From Verrucomicrobia bacterium 12-59-8 (GTDB lineage: Bacteria; Verrucomicrobiota; Verrucomicrobiae; Verrucomicrobiales; Verrucomicrobiaceae), in contig NCCR01000221.1 of the NCBI GenBank assembly GCA_002279765.1, positions 1 to 7,102 on the forward strand: 7,102 nucleotides of DNA, given 5' to 3'. A program made the position numbers and the translations under genes. The notes beneath the pieces were generated by a model. That model saw only the letters and a list, made by a program, of their open reading frames with translations, was not told where the DNA came from and did not search any database. Positions 4,878-7,102 of the stretch are shown here, piece after piece. The number at the start of each line of letters is the position of its first letter. Position 1 is the first letter of the stretch.

Positions 4878-6638
4878 TCACTCCAAGTTCTTTGTGCTGC
4901 CATCAGCAAAGATCACCCTGCCTTTGCCGCTGAGATGAACGAGGCCGATTTTCTCAACGACGCCAAAATAAACAATGCCGCCTTTGTCGCTGACAATGAC
5001 GGGCGCTGTTCGTAGCGGGCATTCATCGCCTTGCGTATCGAAAGCGACAATGGAGCCGTTTCCGGTGGGAGCACTCTCAGGCCAGCGAGAAAAGTTCTCG
5101 TCGGCGAACGAGCCTCGCGCCCCGCTGCGGATGCCCCGGTAGTCTAAACTCGGTGTGCGCCAGAAAGCTCCCGTCATCGCGCCTTCTTTTTCTGTGCGGC
5201 TGTATGAAAACGCAATGCCCTGCCTTGCTCCGCCGAACTGCCATTGCTTTCCAAGCGCCTCAAATGGAATGACGACATCCGCCTTGGATGTGCCGGCGGC
5301 GATGGAATGAAGTTGTTTTGTCAGCCCGAGAAAAATCCTGGCATCCTTGGAGTGCGCGCCTTCAGGGAATAGGGTGAGATACTTCTGCAATGACTCCTCT
5401 GCGATTTTGTCAGTTTGCTTCCACGCAGTCTCATCAGGGCTTTCCTTGCTGTCTGCGGGGGCGGCTGGAGTTGTCGCAGGTGCCGTGGTGGGCGCGGCTG
5501 GTGCCTGCGCTGCTTCATCCACAATCCGGTGGCCGTTTCCATCGATCCGAATTCTGACGGGGCGGGTGCTGGCCGCAGCCTCAGCGGAGGGTGGCATGGC
5601 GGGCGCCTGCGCTGCTCCATCCACAATCCGGTGGCCATTCCCATCGATCCGAATTTTGACGGGGCGCGTCCTGGTTGAGACCGCGGCGGCATGTGCCTTG
5701 GTCGGCGTGGCGGGTGCTTGCGCCGCTCCATCTACAATCCGATGACCGTTTCCATCGATTCGAATTCTGACGGGGCGCGCGCTGGCCGCAGCCTCCGCGG
5801 CGGGTGGCGTGGAACTCGTTGGTGGCGGCTCCCCTTCAACAATGGCGTGCCCGCTGGCATCGATCTTGAAGCGTCTGCCAGACGTCGCCGATCGAGCGGC
5901 AATCTCCAGGTCGGAGGGGAGTGATTTGTCCAGGGACGTTGAACTTGGGTGCTCGGAAGCTGCAGGCACTGAACCTCCTGGCTTGGACAAACAGTTTCTG
6001 ACCACTGCCGCTGCTGCGTCCCAGTCCGATGTGCTCACGTAGAATTTTTGAGTCACACGCCCGAAGGTTGCCTTGTCAGTGTAGATCCAGACGGCCGCCT
6101 GTCTGGCCCGTACGGACAAGCTTGAAGTCCCTTCCAAAATGCAGGCGAGAATGGGATCCACGGAGCCGACCGAGAAGTGAGTGGATGAGCCTGGATTGCT
6201 CTTTTCGAACTCCGCACAATACGCATCGAGCACATACGTGGCGGGAGTGGAGCGGGCTGTGATCGTGCTGCTGCGTCGATAGCTCTCCCTGCCTGTCATC
6301 TCCCCTTTGACGCCGGCCACGACCATGCTTTGTACGGAGGAACTGCCGCTTTTCAGGCGCGTGCCTGGCTCAATCGTCAATTCAAGCGGCACCCCGCTCT
6401 GGTCAGTCAGTTTCACGGCTGCCATCACAGAGTCGCCGCTGCTCCCGCCGGTGCCGCTGAAGGTGACACTGACTTTCTTGGATGCGATTGCGGCTGAGTG
6501 TTCCTCTGCCCAGACATTCTCAGCGACTCCGAAGCAAACTAGGAGCCATGCCCATGGCATCCACCGGCCGAGCACTCCCAACGAATACGCATTATTTGAA
6601 GAGGGGGTGTTCATAGCGTCCTGCGGGATTTTGGGCAA
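4878..6638 (-). CDS. Secreted multi-domain repeat protein of unknown function
   Basis: The frame opens at TTG 6638 (586 aa), but ATG 6614 (residue 9) has an AGGA about 5 nt upstream and gives a proper signal peptide: Arg25, a hydrophobic core 'MPWAWLLVCFGVA', and a likely cleavage after VWA at about residue 44. Residues ~85-218 form one domain with 'IEPGTRLKSGSSSVQSMVV', then Y-Cys141-A-E and R-Gln180-AAVW, which recalls thioester domains. Residues 255-374 carry four copies of a motif like IRIDGNGHRIVD, separated by Pro/Ala-rich linkers. Residues ~404-440 look like a single TPR-type helical pair ('AEESLQKYLTLFPEGAHSKDA'). Residues ~453-586 are beta-rich with no family I recognise. An envelope or extracellular location is inferred. 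I do not know its function. Confidence 0.8.
   Translation of the reverse strand: MPKIPQDAMNTPSSNNAYSLGVLGRWMPWAWLLVCFGVAENVWAEEHSAAIASKKVSVTFSGTGGSSGDSVMAAVKLTDQSGVPLELTIEPGTRLKSGSSSVQSMVVAGVKGEMTGRESYRRSSTITARSTPATYVLDAYCAEFEKSNPGSSTHFSVGSVDPILACILEGTSSLSVRARQAAVWIYTDKATFGRVTQKFYVSTSDWDAAAAVVRNCLSKPGGSVPAASEHPSSTSLDKSLPSDLEIAARSATSGRRFKIDASGHAIVEGEPPPTSSTPPAAEAAASARPVRIRIDGNGHRIVDGAAQAPATPTKAHAAAVSTRTRPVKIRIDGNGHRIVDGAAQAPAMPPSAEAAASTRPVRIRIDGNGHRIVDEAAQAPAAPTTAPATTPAAPADSKESPDETAWKQTDKIAEESLQKYLTLFPEGAHSKDARIFLGLTKQLHSIAAGTSKADVVIPFEALGKQWQFGGARQGIAFSYSRTEKEGAMTGAFWRTPSLDYRGIRSGARGSFADENFSRWPESAPTGNGSIVAFDTQGDECPLRTAPVIVSDKGGIVYFGVVEKIGLVHLSGKGRVIFADGSTKNLE
5517..5876 (-). repeat. Four in-frame copies of an 'ID-x-x-GH-x-IV-D/E' repeat
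   Basis: Copies lie at residues 255-268 (5876-5835), 288-303 (5777-5730), 325-340 (5666-5619) and 359-374 (5564-5517). Spacing is 35, 37 and 34 residues. The last three share the core RIDGNGHRIVD almost exactly and are followed by A-A-Q-A-P-A; the first is diverged (KIDASGHAIVE). The three similar copies are also close at nucleotide level, with units of 102-111 bp, pointing to recent tandem duplication. The linkers of copies 2 and 4 (AEAAAS-A/T-RPVRIRI) resemble each other more than that of copy 3. Confidence 0.85.
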
Positions 6639-6823
6639 TCTCCTGATTTCAATATTCCATATACCTCGTGGGTGTCACGGAGATTGAATAAGAACGTTAC
6701 ATCCATGCACAGGTTTACTTCCCGCATCAAGAATTCTTGACGACAAGGTTCATCTGCGGTTTTCAGTCAGGCTCAGGTTGTTTGCGTCTTGGCCTGACCT
6801 GCGAAAGGCCGGCACGTTTGGAC
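6639..6823. other. Intergenic region between the DUF1361 gene and the secreted-protein gene
   Basis: This 185-bp stretch is more AT-rich than its surroundings and has no coding frame I can support. It must hold the promoter of the secreted-protein gene if that gene is not read from the DUF1361 gene. A perfect 14-bp palindrome sits at 6727-6740. A pair GTCAGGC/GCCTGAC (6766-6772 and 6792-6798) with a 19-nt loop could be a weak stem after the DUF1361 stop, but no T-run follows it. Confidence 0.5.
6727..6740. promoter_or_regulatory. Perfect 14-bp palindrome, possible operator
   Basis: TCAAGAATTCTTGA is fully self-complementary with no spacer. It lies about 113 bp upstream of the preferred ATG (6614) of the secreted protein and about 84 bp past the DUF1361 stop. 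Uninterrupted palindromes of this size are typical sites for dimeric regulators, but no regulator gene is in the window and the site occurs only once here. Confidence 0.3.
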
Positions 6824-7102
6824 TCACTCTGTTTTCCTGCGGTCCGGTGTCGTCGTCGCCGCCGAAAACCAGAAGAAGTAGGCAAGGATGAGCAGGGTGC
6901 CAAAGCCCAAAGTGAAACCCCAGGTGTGGGCATGAGCGACGGGATCGAAGACATGCGAAGCGATGCGACCGAGCAGCGATCCGGGGCGGCGGAGAAGGTC
7001 CCAGCTGTTCCAGCGCTCGAAACGCCCCAGGTAGATGCCGAACCCGCTCAAACCGAGCGAGCCAACACTGACACACCATGCCGTGGCGTGGGAATACTTT
7101 CG
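6824..7102 (-). CDS. DUF1361-type integral membrane protein, 5'-truncated by the window edge
   Basis: The frame is open to position 7102. The TTG at 7051 is an internal Leu, and translation upstream of it reads KYSHATAWCVSVGSLGLSG. About 92 C-terminal residues are visible, ending at TGA 6824-6826. The block 'GFGIYLGRFERWNSWDLLRRP' matches the conserved 'G-I-Y-x-G-R-F-x-R-W/F-N-S-W-D' segment that I associate with DUF1361 proteins. It is followed by a final membrane span, 'FTLGFGTLLILAYFFWF', and a short charged tail. A hydrophobic segment before the motif is cut by the edge. The function of DUF1361 proteins is not established. The gene reads towards the secreted-protein gene on the same strand, 185 bp away. 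Confidence 0.75.
   Translation of the reverse strand, partial: RKYSHATAWCVSVGSLGLSGFGIYLGRFERWNSWDLLRRPGSLLGRIASHVFDPVAHAHTWGFTLGFGTLLILAYFFWFSAATTTPDRRKTE

Noticed and set aside
4374..5015. 213-residue plus-strand open frame
   Set aside because: It is antisense to the DCC gene and to the 3' end of the secreted-protein gene, with no family resemblance.
5517..5876. CRISPR-like array
   Set aside because: The periodic units are 102-111 bp, stay in frame and encode a conserved peptide motif with similar linkers, so they are protein-coding repeats and not repeat-spacer units.
6636..6638. TTG as start of the secreted protein
   Set aside because: The purine-rich AGGAGA abuts the TTG with no spacing. 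ATG 6614 has an AGGA at a proper distance and gives a cleaner signal peptide.
6655..6720. Sigma-70-like promoter (TTCAAT ... TATATG) on the minus strand
   Set aside because: Spacing is 19 bp and both boxes match consensus poorly, so it is not distinguishable from chance in an AT-richer spacer.

Overview
The window is GC-rich bacterial chromosomal DNA from a Gram-negative-type organism. The evidence for that is a lipoprotein with a lipobox, a signal-peptide protein with a TPR-like segment, and weak or absent Shine-Dalgarno sequences at several starts. The style of the secreted ThuA-like protein and the REP-like palindromes suggest Verrucomicrobiota (Prosthecobacter/Verrucomicrobium-like). That assignment is inference from protein character; there is no rRNA or other marker here.

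Layout, left to right. (1) Positions 1-776 (+) hold the 3' part of a ThuA-domain gene that is cut by the left edge. (2) Positions 777-1260 are non-coding. They hold two REP-like palindromes in inverted orientation, each with a GTAG tetranucleotide at its foot. Both sit in longer imperfect terminal inverted repeats around a hairpin-rich core, which looks like a non-autonomous REP/REPIN- or MITE-like element of about 365-390 bp. (3) Positions 1261-1560 (+) encode a small HicB-like protein with no HicA partner, possibly preceded by a five-codon leader. (4) Positions 1570-4796 are a three-gene minus-strand cluster transcribed DCC-family oxidoreductase, then glutamine-dependent NAD+ synthetase (nadE), then an amino-acid-type solute-binding lipoprotein. 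nadE and the lipoprotein gene are 8 bp apart. (5) Positions 4878-6638 (-) encode a secreted multi-domain protein I cannot name. It has a signal peptide, a Cys/Gln domain resembling thioester domains, four copies of an 'ID-x-x-GH-x-IV' motif in Pro/Ala-rich linkers, one TPR-like segment and a beta-rich C-terminal domain. (6) Positions 6639-6823 are intergenic with a perfect 14-bp palindrome. (7) Positions 6824-7102 (-) are the C-terminal part of a DUF1361-type membrane protein cut by the right edge.

Most of the coding content is housekeeping or ordinary accessory genes: NAD synthesis, solute uptake, thiol redox. The parts worth a second look are the inverted REP pair at 830-1221 and the secreted repeat protein. 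No complete mobile element with its own transposase, CRISPR array, tRNA or rRNA was seen.
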